Positions 42,110 to 51,270 of a stretch of 64,000 nucleotides of DNA are shown piece by piece (within the stretch, counting starts at the first letter, position 1; every line of letters starts with the position of its first letter). The notes beneath the pieces are model-generated. The model was not told the origin of the DNA. It was given only the letters and a program-made list of their open reading frames with translations, and made no database searches. The translations under genes and the position numbers were made by a program. The DNA comes from Grimontia kaedaensis (lineage in GTDB: Bacteria > Pseudomonadota > Gammaproteobacteria > Enterobacterales > Vibrionaceae), in NCBI RefSeq assembly GCF_023746615.1, contig NZ_CP082275.1, forward strand, positions 2,108,001-2,172,000, given 5' to 3'.

Positions 42110-42868
42110 ATGGGAAGAATGATTAAGGCGCTGATTATCGTACCAATTCTGGTGATTCGTGTTCCAGCATATGCCAATCAACCTGACACTAAGCCCCTCC
42201 CTGAACACCCTAGCCCAGCGTATGAGCAAACTCAGCCTCAACAAGCACTGTCTGATTTACTCGCTATTCCTTCTTTTCGTGCCCATCAAGTGAATCAACC
42301 CGCCAACGATTTAGATACTCTGTACAAGCTCGCCCCAGACGCACAACAAGAATTGGAAACACTAGCAGCAGGTATTGCCGATTCTGTAAACGCAAAAGTA
42401 TTGAGTGCTGGCATGAAGGGGCAGGATCGTGCGGCCGTAAAAGTGGAGAAAGAACTGAATGGTGATGTGTCTAAGCTCACTGATATCGTACGAATCACCA
42501 TTGAATCTGACTCAATTGACTCTTTAAACCAAGCATATGAAAAGCTTGCTGCAAGTACACAGACACTCGAGGTGATTAACCGCTTTCAGTCTCCTCGCCC
42601 CTCAGGCTATCGTGATTTGAAAGTACTGGTGACACTGCCGGAAAGCCAATTGGTTGCAGAAGTACAACTGCATCTTAATGCTATTTCTAAAATTAAAAAT
42701 GGCCCTGAGCACGGTATATATGAGCAAATCCAGCGCATTGAACGTGATGCAGCGAGTCGTGATTTAACGGAGTTTGAAGTGACTAAGATTGCCCAGCTTC
42801 GTCAGCAATCTCGAAAAATGTACCAAATGGCTTGGGCGCAATATCAGCCATACAGCACAGCGGTATAA
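42110..42868 (+). CDS. Exported RelA/SpoT-domain protein
   Basis: This is a 252-residue protein. Residues 1-23 form a signal peptide (hydrophobic ALIIVPILVI, cleavage after AYA). The mature part, from about 85, looks like a RelA/SpoT nucleotidyltransferase-like domain: AAVKVEKELNGDVSKLTDIVRITIES matches the R/K-rich helix and DIVRI strand, SPRPSGYRDLKVLVTLP the GYR/S-type loop, and VAEVQLHL the ExQ motif. The best-known members are cytoplasmic (p)ppGpp synthetases. An exported member could not use cytoplasmic GTP/ATP, so it may be an effector, toxin or repurposed fold. GAGG precedes the ATG. No partner gene is adjacent; it converges on yafJ. Confidence 0.75.
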   Translation: MGRMIKALIIVPILVIRVPAYANQPDTKPLPEHPSPAYEQTQPQQALSDLLAIPSFRAHQVNQPANDLDTLYKLAPDAQQELETLAAGIADSVNAKVLSAGMKGQDRAAVKVEKELNGDVSKLTDIVRITIESDSIDSLNQAYEKLAASTQTLEVINRFQSPRPSGYRDLKVLVTLPESQLVAEVQLHLNAISKIKNGPEHGIYEQIQRIERDAASRDLTEFEVTKIAQLRQQSRKMYQMAWAQYQPYSTAV

Positions 42869-42875
42869 CCAACCT

Positions 42876-42895
42876 TGGGGCGGTTTTCCGCCCTA
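42876..42895. terminator. Hairpin between convergent genes
   Basis: GGGCGG, loop TTTT, CCGCCC (42878-42893) sits 10 nt past the stop of the RelA/SpoT-like gene and touches the stop codon of the opposing gene. The T-tract is weak, so termination strength is uncertain. Confidence 0.5.
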
Positions 42896-43663
42896 TCTTA
42901 TCTCGAATTGCGTAATCTCTATTTGCTCGCCTTCAAGTGCAATAAAGCTCTGCGCTGGCACGCTTTTCCACCCTTCTCTGTCTGTGTCGTATGGCTCTGA
43001 TGCAAGCACTACACCGCTGTCTAGATGCTTGTAGAACAACGTCGGAGGTACACCATGAGTGGCATATCTTAATCCCCAAAATTGTTTACCGTTACTGACA
43101 CAAATTGATGCTTTGAACGGATCTTTCACCTCTTTGGCTCGCATTTCAGCTTCCACCCTAGCGATGACTTTTTGAAGCGCTTCTTTGGGTGACGATTCCA
43201 TTTTGTATTGCAAAAGAAGAAGGAAGATAAGTTCACTGTCTGTAGACCCTTTTCGCTTAAGGTAGTAAGACTCCTCCAAATGCCGCTCAAGGCTGTAGCG
43301 CGTCTGTTCAAATTCAGGGACTTGCCCGTTATGCATGAACAGCCAGTGATCAACATTGAATGGATGACAGTTTTCTCGGGAGGTATTCGTACCGGTCGAC
43401 GCACGGACATGCGCCATAAAACGGTGAGACCGCGTGTGTTCTGCTAACGATTTTAGATTGGCATCAGACCATGCAGGTAACACCTCTCTATAAAGTGCAG
43501 GCGTTGGTTTTTCACCATACCAAGCAATGCCAAAACCATCCGCATTGACGGCAGTCACCGCTTTGGTTGCATCCATACTTTGCGATACCAACGAATGATT
43601 TGGCTGATGAAGTATTTCGTCCAGATAACACGGCTTTCCCTGATACGCTAACCACCTACACAC
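42893..43663 (-). CDS. yafJ: Class II glutamine amidotransferase (YafJ-like)
   Basis: This is a 256-residue protein whose N-terminal Met is followed by the nucleophile Cys2 (MCRWLAYQGKP). Other glutaminase features are NADGFGIAWYG, FMAHVRASTG, NCHPFNVDHWLFMHNGQV and STDSELIF. It corresponds to E. coli YafJ, a stand-alone Ntn-hydrolase glutaminase domain whose acceptor is not established. The Met-Cys start fixes the initiation codon. It appears to be a single gene between the nnrS and RelA/SpoT-like genes. Confidence 0.9.
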   Translation of the reverse strand: MCRWLAYQGKPCYLDEILHQPNHSLVSQSMDATKAVTAVNADGFGIAWYGEKPTPALYREVLPAWSDANLKSLAEHTRSHRFMAHVRASTGTNTSRENCHPFNVDHWLFMHNGQVPEFEQTRYSLERHLEESYYLKRKGSTDSELIFLLLLQYKMESSPKEALQKVIARVEAEMRAKEVKDPFKASICVSNGKQFWGLRYATHGVPPTLFYKHLDSGVVLASEPYDTDREGWKSVPAQSFIALEGEQIEITQFEIR

Positions 43664-43754
43664 AGCAACCTCCTATTACTTCAGACTTTTTAAGTATGCG
43701 TGAGTTATAGGAAATTGCCGTGCCAGACAGCTCATTTTTGGTTTAGTGTTTTAA

Positions 43755-44945
43755 TCAACCGGGGTGCCCGTCGACCCTCGCTTTCATCAACATAGGGCCG
43801 AAAACAATAGCAAAAGCGACAAATGATATTGACCACCCCACCGCCGCAACCACTACCCATGTACTCAAATATTCAGGCCAAATCGCTGGTCCCATTACGC
43901 GGATAAAAGTAGCTGCTATGAGGGAAAGAAAGGCAAAAGCAAACGGCGGACCTTGATATATTGCACGCCCGGTATGTCCCATCGTCACCCTAGCAATCAT
44001 CGCGAGAATAACGCCTGCTAAGGTACCCATAGCCAGTAGGTGGATCAAAGTATGAGATACCCAAGGGCTGCTGATTGCCATTGATTTGGCAAAGAGTCCC
44101 AACGGCAAAGCAAGGTAAAACACATGCAATGCCCAAACAAGAGGCTCGCTCATTGACTTAATGCCACCCCAGCGGAAGAGACGAATCAGTTGCGCGCTGC
44201 CCGCCACCAGCAGCAAAGCCAGAGTGACAGTCGAGCCCACCAAAGGAAAGAAGCACAGAATCGCCAATAAGACCAACGGGAGATTTGCAGCCACATCAAG
44301 CCACAGTAAGGCTTTTGGCGCTTCAAACTGAAAGCGTTTTGCGGTGAAAAATGGGATCACCCTTCCCCCCATGACGGATATAAGCAGCATGAACCACCAA
44401 ATCATCGCCTGCCACAGTACGTTGGAGGAAAACGGTGGTATTCCCTTCACCGTGGCATAGCTTGCGAAGTTAGCGGTAAGTGCAACGGTGAGCATTGGAA
44501 TGAAAAACAAATTTCGCCAACGTTTCGTTTTCACCACCCTCATCCCCACTTCCCAGCCGACAGCCAACAAAAATGCACCATCAATTAAAGCAATCACCGC
44601 CAGTGGTGTGTCGGTCCAAAATAGAACCCGCGGTAACAACCAAAGCATCACAATGATTGCAAGGTTCCACCCGGATGTTCCCTTCACGCCTGTCCATGTT
44701 TGAACCGCAGTTAGAAGAAAACCTGCCACCACTGCTATAGCAAATCCAAATAACATTTCATGAGCATGCCACCACAGAGGTGGGACACTGAGCGACGTCG
44801 ATGCGCCAGTCGAGAAAATCCAACTCCAGACGCTCACAGTAAACACGGCATAAATGGAAGCCAACAGGAAAAACGGCCTAAAGCCCAGTCGTAAAATGGG
44901 AGGAATACGGTCTTCCTTTGCCTTGTCGACAATGTTGATCATCAT
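43755..44945 (-). CDS. nnrS: NnrS family membrane protein
   Basis: This is a 396-residue polytopic protein with about twelve membrane segments. The family stretches PILRLGFRPFFLLA, PLWWHAHEMLFGFAIAVVAGFLLTAVQTWTG (in part), WVSHTLIHLLAMGTLAGVILAMIARVTMGHTGR and a tryptophan/histidine-rich first third are present. NnrS is a haem/copper membrane protein that protects the iron pool during nitric oxide stress. An NsrR-type operator lies 24 nt upstream, supporting derepression by nitric oxide. It appears to be monocistronic. Either of the first two ATGs (44945 or 44942) could be used. Confidence 0.92.
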   Translation of the reverse strand: MMINIVDKAKEDRIPPILRLGFRPFFLLASIYAVFTVSVWSWIFSTGASTSLSVPPLWWHAHEMLFGFAIAVVAGFLLTAVQTWTGVKGTSGWNLAIIVMLWLLPRVLFWTDTPLAVIALIDGAFLLAVGWEVGMRVVKTKRWRNLFFIPMLTVALTANFASYATVKGIPPFSSNVLWQAMIWWFMLLISVMGGRVIPFFTAKRFQFEAPKALLWLDVAANLPLVLLAILCFFPLVGSTVTLALLLVAGSAQLIRLFRWGGIKSMSEPLVWALHVFYLALPLGLFAKSMAISSPWVSHTLIHLLAMGTLAGVILAMIARVTMGHTGRAIYQGPPFAFAFLSLIAATFIRVMGPAIWPEYLSTWVVVAAVGWSISFVAFAIVFGPMLMKARVDGHPG

Positions 44946-44968
44946 GGAATCATCTCTCCGAATCCTTT

Positions 44969-44991
44969 AAGTTGTATATATTATACATCTT
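44969..44991 (-). promoter_or_regulatory. NsrR binding site in the nnrS promoter
   Basis: AAGATGTATAA, T, ATATACAACTT on the minus strand is a 23-bp 11-1-11 inverted repeat matching in 9 of 11 arm positions. It closely follows the NsrR consensus with AAGATGTAT arms. It contains TATAAT, so NsrR binding would cover the -10 element. Confidence 0.82.
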
Positions 44992-45050
44992 AAAGAAAGA
45001 TAGGAAAGTCAGCCTGTTTAGTATCCGAATATCAGTGTTTTAAGGAAAGA

Positions 45051-45073
45051 AAAAGCCGGCGATTGCCGGCTTT
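45051..45073 (-). terminator. Terminator of the opp operon
   Basis: On the minus strand AAAGCCGGC, loop AATC, GCCGGCTTTT forms a stem with a T-run, just after the stop of the last permease gene at 45094. Confidence 0.88.
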
Positions 45074-45093
45074 GAATAGGTTTTCGGGCTAAA

Positions 45094-46035
45094 TTAGCTT
45101 CCCGATTTCGGGTCCAACGCATCTTGCAGTGCATCACCGAGGAAGTTAAACGCCATAACGGTGATCAAGATGGCAACACCCGGATAGATAGCCAGACCTG
45201 GCGACTGCCAAATCACTTCCTGCGCATTCTGCAACATGTTACCCCATGAAGGCATTGGCGGTTGAATACCCAAGCCAAGGAATGACAGCGCACTTTCCAG
45301 CAGGATAACGCCACCCAGCGCCATGGTGGTGGCAATAATGACTGGAGACAACACATTTGGCAGTACGTGACGGCGAATGATGCGCCAAGGTGAAGCCCCA
45401 TAGCCAATCGCAGCTTTTACGTAGTCACGCTCACGCACAGACAAAGTACCTGAACGCACCAGACGTGCAGTGGTTGGCCAACCAAACAGCGCCACGATAA
45501 TGATAATGCGAATAAAGCTGGCATTTTCACCTTGAGCCCAGCTATCAGGCAGTCCCAGTTTACTCAGGTCTACCGCTGCCAGAACGATCATCAGTGGCAG
45601 TGTTGGCAAAGACAAAGTGAAGTCTGCAATACGCATCAGTATTGAGTCCAACTTGCCGCCAAAATACCCAGCAAATACCCCAATCAAGGTGCCAAGTATC
45701 GCCGTCGCCAGCGCAGCGACTGCACCGACTGCCAGCGAAACCTGACCGCCATAAAGCAAGCGCAGGAATACGTCACGGCCCAGTTCATCAGCACCTAACC
45801 AGTGTGTGCTGCTGGCAGGTTCAAAGCGGGCAAAGAAGTCCACTTCGAACGGGTCATGCCCAAACCATGCCGCCAGTAATGGCGCACTGAAACACAAGAT
45901 AGTCAGCAGAACGATGAATACCGCGCTCACCAATCCCGCTTTGTGCTTACAGAATCGTTGCCATACCAATACCCATGGCGATGATGCCTTACGCTTTGGT
46001 GCTGCAGGAGCAGCGTTAGTCACTTGTTGTGTCAT
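45094..46035 (-). CDS. oppC: Oligopeptide ABC transporter permease (OppC/DppC type)
   Basis: This is a 313-residue inner-membrane permease. The N-terminal OppC-type leader (SSPWVLVWQRFCKHKAGLVSAVFIVLL, in part) precedes six membrane spans. The ATPase-coupling EAA loop reads GYGASPWRIIRRHVLPNVLSPVI. It follows the second permease gene by 2 nt and is the last gene of the operon. The order binding protein-D-F-B-C differs from the classical A-B-C-D-F order. AAAGGAG precedes the ATG. Confidence 0.93.
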   Translation of the reverse strand: MTQQVTNAAPAAPKRKASSPWVLVWQRFCKHKAGLVSAVFIVLLTILCFSAPLLAAWFGHDPFEVDFFARFEPASSTHWLGADELGRDVFLRLLYGGQVSLAVGAVAALATAILGTLIGVFAGYFGGKLDSILMRIADFTLSLPTLPLMIVLAAVDLSKLGLPDSWAQGENASFIRIIIIVALFGWPTTARLVRSGTLSVRERDYVKAAIGYGASPWRIIRRHVLPNVLSPVIIATTMALGGVILLESALSFLGLGIQPPMPSWGNMLQNAQEVIWQSPGLAIYPGVAILITVMAFNFLGDALQDALDPKSGS

Positions 46036-46037
46036 GC

Positions 46038-47000
46038 TTATGCTCCTTTAGTCAAACTGATGCGTGGGTCAAGCTTGGCGTAGGCAATATCTGCCAACAG
46101 GTTGCCAAGCAGTGCTGTGAAGGTAATTACCATCAAACCGAGCAGTGCCAAGTTGTAGTCGTTACCCATGATGGCGTCAAAAATCAATTTACCCATGCCT
46201 GGCCATGCAAATACGGTTTCCGTGATCAGTGCACCTGAAAGCAGAAAACCGATATCCAAAGCAATGATGGTCACCAGCGGGATCATGGCGTTACGCAAAG
46301 CGTGCTTCCAGATAACGCGAGTTTTCGATGCGCCTTTGGCAATTGCTGTACGGATATAATCCTGACGCATCACTTCCAGCATGGTGCCGCGTACATAACG
46401 GGAATGGCTCGCGACATTCAGTACGGTTAGTGAAATCACTGGCAGAATCAGGTGTTTGGCTTGAATCCAAAAACCACCGCCTTCCGCTTCACCAGTACCA
46501 CCAGCCGGTAACCAGCCTAATGTTACAGAGAAAACCAGAATCAGCATCAGTGCCAACCAGAACGCTGGCGTAGAGAAACCGACGAAAGCACCAAAGCTAA
46601 TCACATAGTCAGCCCAAGAACGGTGTTTCAGCGCGGCAATAACACCAACTGGAATCGCAATCAGTAATGACAGCAGAGTCGCGATACCCACCAGCTTAAC
46701 AGTGTTCCAAACCGCCGGAATCAACACATCTTCCGCAGGTTTGTAGTAAAGGCGCGAGTAACCAAAGTCACCCTGTAACGCTGCAATCAACCAGTTGCCA
46801 TAACGCTCTAACAGCGGTTTATCCAACCCTTGTAGCGCTTTAAGTCTAGCCACGTCTTCTGCGGTCATGTTTGGATCGGATGTCGCCATCAAATCGATCG
46901 GGTCACCTGGCATCAGGCCAATCAGGGCATAAGAAACGAACGAAACGAGGAGCAGAACAAACAGACTCTGCAGCACCCGGCTTATCAAAAATTGCGTCAT
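46038..47000 (-). CDS. oppB: Oligopeptide ABC transporter permease (OppB/DppB type)
   Basis: This is a 320-residue permease with an OppB-type N terminus (FLISRVLQSLFVLLLVSFVSYALIGLMPGDP, in part). A long periplasmic loop lies before the second span, and the EAA motif is IAKGASKTRVIWKHALRNAMIPLV. The ATG overlaps the upstream ATPase stop by 4 nt (ATGA), so translation is coupled. Together with the next gene it forms the membrane heterodimer. Confidence 0.93.
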   Translation of the reverse strand: MTQFLISRVLQSLFVLLLVSFVSYALIGLMPGDPIDLMATSDPNMTAEDVARLKALQGLDKPLLERYGNWLIAALQGDFGYSRLYYKPAEDVLIPAVWNTVKLVGIATLLSLLIAIPVGVIAALKHRSWADYVISFGAFVGFSTPAFWLALMLILVFSVTLGWLPAGGTGEAEGGGFWIQAKHLILPVISLTVLNVASHSRYVRGTMLEVMRQDYIRTAIAKGASKTRVIWKHALRNAMIPLVTIIALDIGFLLSGALITETVFAWPGMGKLIFDAIMGNDYNLALLGLMVITFTALLGNLLADIAYAKLDPRISLTKGA

Positions 47001-48013
47001 ACCGTGGCCTCCTCAGACTCCATCTTTTTTACGTCGATCACTTCTCCCGGATAGTGACAGGCAACCATGTGCTTGTTGTCGTCTTCATAGACTGAAGCAA
47101 CCGGTGTTTCCTGCTTACACTTCTCTGTTGCTTTGGCACAACGGGGATGGAAAGCACATCCGCTAGGAGGATCGATAGGACTCGGCACGTCACCTTGAAG
47201 CGCCAAACCACGTTTACGTTTGCCCTTCCCTACCTCGGGGACTGCAGCAAGCAGTGCCTGACTGTATGGATGAGCCGGTTTAGAGAAGAATGCATCACGC
47301 GGCGCTTGTTCAACCACCTGACCGAGGTACATCACCACAATGGTGTCGGCAAGATAATCAACCACCGCCATGTCATGACTGATGAAAAAGAAAGAGAGGT
47401 TACGTTCGCGCTGAAGTTCGGCAAACAGGTTCAATACCTGGCTTTGTACCGATACATCAAGCGCAGACAGAGGTTCATCGGCAATGATCAGTTTTGGATC
47501 GAGCACCAAAGCACGAGCGATACAGATACGTTGACGCTGACCTCCTGAAAATTCATGAGGGTAACGGTCAAGCGCGTCTTCGCTTAGGCCAACGGCTTTC
47601 AACGCCTCAATCACTTTGGCTTTGCGCGATGCTTTATCGCCTACGTTGTAGACTTCAAGTGGCTCGCCTACCAGCTCAGAGATAGGCAATCTTGGGTTAA
47701 GCGCGGAATACGGGTCCTGGAAAACCAGTCCCAGTTTTCTGCGAAGGTCTTTAAGCGCTTGCCCTTTTAATCCGGCCGTTTGGATGCCATCAATTTCAAC
47801 GCCACCCTCAACCGGTGATTCCAGCAGAGCGACCATTCTGCCGAGTGTTGATTTGCCGCACCCTGATTCACCTACAATGGCGAGCGTCTCCCCTTTATTG
47901 AGGGAAAGTGAAATTTTGTTTACCGCTCGCAATTCTTGCGCAGGTTTCCCAAGCCAGCCTTTCTTGCCAATGGGATAGCGCTGACAGACGTTGTCTAGTT
48001 TTAATAATGTCAT
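46997..48013 (-). CDS. oppF: Oligopeptide ABC transporter ATPase (OppF/DppF type)
   Basis: This is a 338-residue ATPase with Walker A GESGCGKSTLGR, signature FSGGQRQRICIARAL, Walker B LIIADEPLSALD and H-loop FISHDM. The C-terminal extension has the CxxRCxxA...C pattern (CAFHPRCAKATEKC) typical of OppD/OppF-type peptide importers, where it can bind an iron-sulfur cluster. It starts 10 nt after the D-type ATPase gene. Confidence 0.94.
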   Translation of the reverse strand: MTLLKLDNVCQRYPIGKKGWLGKPAQELRAVNKISLSLNKGETLAIVGESGCGKSTLGRMVALLESPVEGGVEIDGIQTAGLKGQALKDLRRKLGLVFQDPYSALNPRLPISELVGEPLEVYNVGDKASRKAKVIEALKAVGLSEDALDRYPHEFSGGQRQRICIARALVLDPKLIIADEPLSALDVSVQSQVLNLFAELQRERNLSFFFISHDMAVVDYLADTIVVMYLGQVVEQAPRDAFFSKPAHPYSQALLAAVPEVGKGKRKRGLALQGDVPSPIDPPSGCAFHPRCAKATEKCKQETPVASVYEDDNKHMVACHYPGEVIDVKKMESEEATV

Positions 48014-48023
48014 AGGTCCGTCC

Positions 48024-48971
48024 TTAGATATGATGGCAGGCCACGGTGTGCACCGCGTTCAGCTCCACCTCTTCCGGCATGGTTGCTATACAGGTTGGCG
48101 TTGCCTTTCCGCAACGATCTGCAAAAGGACAACCCTGTCCACGTTGATCAAGTGGTGGTACAGCACCCGGAATGGCAGGTAGAACGTCTCGCACGCCACC
48201 AATTCTTGGCAGTGTTGCCAAAAGTCCTTGAGTATATGGATGTTGAGGGTTGGCGAAGAGCTCTTCTGCCGTTGCCTGCTCTACAATGCGACCGGCATAC
48301 ATCACGATAACGCGTTCAGCCAGTTGCGAAACCACACCCAAGTTGTGGCTGATAAATTGAACTGCCGTCCCTGTGGTATCACGAAGCTCTTCAAGCAAAT
48401 CCAGAACCTGAGCCTGAACCGTTACATCGAGTGCAGTTGTTGGTTCATCGGCAATAATCAGTTCCGGCTCACATGCCAATGCCATGGCAATCATTACGCG
48501 CTGTCGCATCCCACCGGAGAGTTCATGTGGGTAGGCTTTTGCACGTCGAACCGGATCAGGAATATGTACCTTTTCCAGCATTTCAATGGCACGTTCTTGC
48601 GCTTCAACCTTGTTGCTACCACGATGCAACTCGAACATTTCAGCGATCTGATCACCGACAGTCACAACCGGGTTCAACGCAGTCATTGGCTCCTGGAAAA
48701 TCATGGCAATACCTTCACCACGGACCTGCTGCCAATCTGCTTCTTTGTTTGCTAGTATGTTTTCGCCGTTAAATACCACCTGACCACTGGCTTTCATCAC
48801 TTTTGGTTGCAGGCCCATCAGGGTAAGGGCGGCAAGACTCTTGCCGCACCCTGATTCGCCGACGACACCAAGTATCTCGCCTTTCTTAATGTGGAAGCTG
48901 ATATCGTTCACCGCTGGGTAACCTTTAAAGGCTACCCGCAGTTGACGAACATCCAGTATCGTCTGATCCAT
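48024..48971 (-). CDS. oppD: Oligopeptide ABC transporter ATPase (OppD/DppD type)
   Basis: This is a 315-residue ATPase with Walker A GESGCGKSLAALTLMG, signature LSGGMRQRVMIAMAL, Walker B LIIADEPTTALD and QFISHNLGV. The C-terminal CPFADRCGKATPTC cysteine pattern matches the family. The ATG at 48971 is preferred (TAGGAG 5-6 nt upstream). The frame extends ten codons into the end of the binding-protein gene. It pairs with the next gene product to drive peptide import. Confidence 0.93.
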   Translation of the reverse strand: MDQTILDVRQLRVAFKGYPAVNDISFHIKKGEILGVVGESGCGKSLAALTLMGLQPKVMKASGQVVFNGENILANKEADWQQVRGEGIAMIFQEPMTALNPVVTVGDQIAEMFELHRGSNKVEAQERAIEMLEKVHIPDPVRRAKAYPHELSGGMRQRVMIAMALACEPELIIADEPTTALDVTVQAQVLDLLEELRDTTGTAVQFISHNLGVVSQLAERVIVMYAGRIVEQATAEELFANPQHPYTQGLLATLPRIGGVRDVLPAIPGAVPPLDQRGQGCPFADRCGKATPTCIATMPEEVELNAVHTVACHHI

Positions 48972-48979
48972 AAAAGCTC

Positions 48980-50635
48980 CTACTTCTTGGTGCTGTGCCA
49001 CTCTTCAACCCAGTTACTAGAAGGGAACATGTGACCTGTTGGCGTCACGCCTTCCAGCCATTTTGGCTTCACGAAGCTATCTGAACGGAAGTACAGCGGC
49101 AGAGCTGGGAGATCTTCTGCATAGATTTTCTGGATTTCATGGAAAATCTGGTTACGCTTCTCGGTGTCGAGTTCTTTCTCTACTTTGTTCAGCAGTTCAT
49201 CCATCGCTGGGTTTTTGTAGCCGATGTAGTTTTGGCCAGACCAACCATTTTCTTCAGTAGGAATGTTGGTAGACAGCAGTGTGGTACGTGGTGGGCTCTC
49301 TGGTGATGAGTACCATGCAAACATCGCGAGGCCTTTGTGCTTACGTTGGTTCAGTGTTTCACCGAAATAAACACGCGCAGGCTGGTTTACGATAGACACT
49401 TTCACGCCGATCTGTTTCCACTGAGACTGCAGCACCTGCTGAACCAGTTCACGGGTTTTATTTCCCGCGGTAGTCATCAGTTCCAGATGAAGCTCGTTTC
49501 CTTCACCATCAACCATCACACCTTTCTTCAGTGTGTAACCTGCTTGCTTCAGAAGCTCTTTCGCTTTCTCAGGGTTGTATTCGTAGCTCTTAACATCCGC
49601 GTAGTACGTTGTGTCTCTTGGGCTGACGTTGGTGTTTGCCACCGGTTGCTTACCACCGAATAACTTGTCAACCAACTGTTGACGGTTCGCTCCATAAAGC
49701 AGTGCCTGACGGACTTCTTTCTTGGCAAGGTGTGGGTTATCCATGGTGGTATCTAAGTGTTCATACAGAAGACCTGGTTCGTAATGAACATTGAATTTGC
49801 CACCATGGCGTTTTTCGAGTTGCTGAACCTGATCAAGTGAAAGTCCCAGTTCACCTGGCAAGTAATCAACCGAACCTGACATCAGGTGTGCTTCTAGTGC
49901 CGCTGTATTTCCAACCGTTTTGAAAATCAGTTCATCAAACGAAGGAGCTTTACCTTTCCAGTTAGGATTCGGCGTTGCAGTGATAAAACTACCGGCGTTT
50001 ACTTTCGACAAGACATAAGGGCCAAAGTACAAACCCGGGTTAGTTGGGTCTGTAGAGTACTTGGTCGTTTTTTGATAGCTGGCAGGGTCTTGTTCATACA
50101 AAGGACCATCGATATGTGCTGGCAATGCATCAGGCACAAAGGTGTTGTATTTGAACGTCACTTTGTTCAAATAAACTTCGAAGTTTTTATCATCCAAAGC
50201 CACGACTTTCTCGACTGTCTTGGCTTCTTGTAGTCCAGGGTTACCTACCCTCTCATCCACAGAAATGTTGTAGCCAAGGAGAATATCTTTGGTTGTAACA
50301 GGCGTACCATCGCCCCAGAACAGATCGTCTTTGATAGCCACGGTCATCTTGATGCCTTCACGACCATCATCCAGTGTGATTCGCTCAGCAAGACCGTTTT
50401 CAAATGTTGGGACTTCAACACAGGTATTACACTGCAGAAGCCAGTCTTTTCCGTAGATAACACTTTTGCGATAAGACGTGCTCAATATATAAGAAGCTGC
50501 AACATTTGAAACCAAGGTTGGGTGCAGACCTTCAGGGTACTGAGACATACCTATCTTCAGAGTCTCGGCGTTTGCAGATGCGGCAGAAAGTGCCAGTGGC
50601 GCTGCCATCGCCATGGCGAGGATCGTTTTTTTCAT
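48980..50635 (-). CDS. Peptide ABC transporter periplasmic binding protein
   Basis: This is a 551-residue solute-binding protein of the SBP_bac_5 (OppA/DppA) family. The signal peptide spans residues 1-22 (AMAMAAPLALSAASANA, then ETLKIG). Family features include LKIGMSQYPEGLHPTLV, LAERITLDDG, NPNWKG, KKEVRQALLYGANRQQLVDKLF (in part) and a C-terminal LPLYFRSDSF. The ATG at 50635 is chosen because the signal peptide begins there and AAGGA lies 9 nt upstream; the open frame extends 37 codons further. It is the first gene of the operon. An unusual CNTC motif sits in the first lobe. The ligand could be a peptide or a small peptide-like compound. Confidence 0.92.
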   Translation of the reverse strand: MKKTILAMAMAAPLALSAASANAETLKIGMSQYPEGLHPTLVSNVAASYILSTSYRKSVIYGKDWLLQCNTCVEVPTFENGLAERITLDDGREGIKMTVAIKDDLFWGDGTPVTTKDILLGYNISVDERVGNPGLQEAKTVEKVVALDDKNFEVYLNKVTFKYNTFVPDALPAHIDGPLYEQDPASYQKTTKYSTDPTNPGLYFGPYVLSKVNAGSFITATPNPNWKGKAPSFDELIFKTVGNTAALEAHLMSGSVDYLPGELGLSLDQVQQLEKRHGGKFNVHYEPGLLYEHLDTTMDNPHLAKKEVRQALLYGANRQQLVDKLFGGKQPVANTNVSPRDTTYYADVKSYEYNPEKAKELLKQAGYTLKKGVMVDGEGNELHLELMTTAGNKTRELVQQVLQSQWKQIGVKVSIVNQPARVYFGETLNQRKHKGLAMFAWYSSPESPPRTTLLSTNIPTEENGWSGQNYIGYKNPAMDELLNKVEKELDTEKRNQIFHEIQKIYAEDLPALPLYFRSDSFVKPKWLEGVTPTGHMFPSSNWVEEWHSTKK

Positions 50636-51270
50636 ATTATCAGTTCCTTTGTAACCAAACGGGGCAAATCCATCACGCGACAACTTATGCGCAAACCAGG
50701 TGGTGTTGTCAGCCCCAAAAACAAGATGCAGATAAAAATGGCGCATATTCCCATAATGTTAAACATATGTTTCATATGATGTCGACACCATACTGCCTAC
50801 AATTCACCCAAAAGGAACCTGTCACTGATGTAAATATGAATGTAGGTCGCAATTCACTATTTTTAACATTTTTAAATTATTCAAATCAGACAGTTACTGA
50901 GATGAAATTAGAAACATTTATGAATATTTACCCAGACATTCTGCCCATAAATTCATTCTCATATATGAGACTATGGTTTTGATATGATTCACGCTTGGTT
51001 ATAAGCATTTAAACACCCAGTTTTAATACAATACTGACCTGTCTTAATCGTTATTCCCGGGCTTTTGGGGCATAGGAATAGTTAAGCTTTATTTGAGGAA
51101 ATAAGGGAGGTTCTTGCTTTCTGATCAAGTTCTTTAAATAGGATTCAATATGAAATATCTGACTATCTAACCCGCATTAGACAGTCAGTAGTATTGAGTT
51201 GATTGTTAATAGAAACGCTCAGGCAAACGTATATGAGGAATCCATCAATCGCAGTTTATGATTCTGTCTC
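50636..51270. other. Long intergenic region upstream of the peptide transporter operon
   Basis: These 635 bases have no gene I can support. They should contain the operon promoter and leader. The perfect palindrome AAACATATGTTT (50761-50772) lies about 125 nt upstream of the binding-protein start and is operator-like. The part near the dioxygenase stop is AT-rich without a clear terminator. Confidence 0.45.

Noticed and set aside
50636..50746. 37-residue extension of the peptide-binding protein
   Set aside because: It would place polar and aromatic residues before a perfect signal peptide that begins at 50635 with its own AAGGA.
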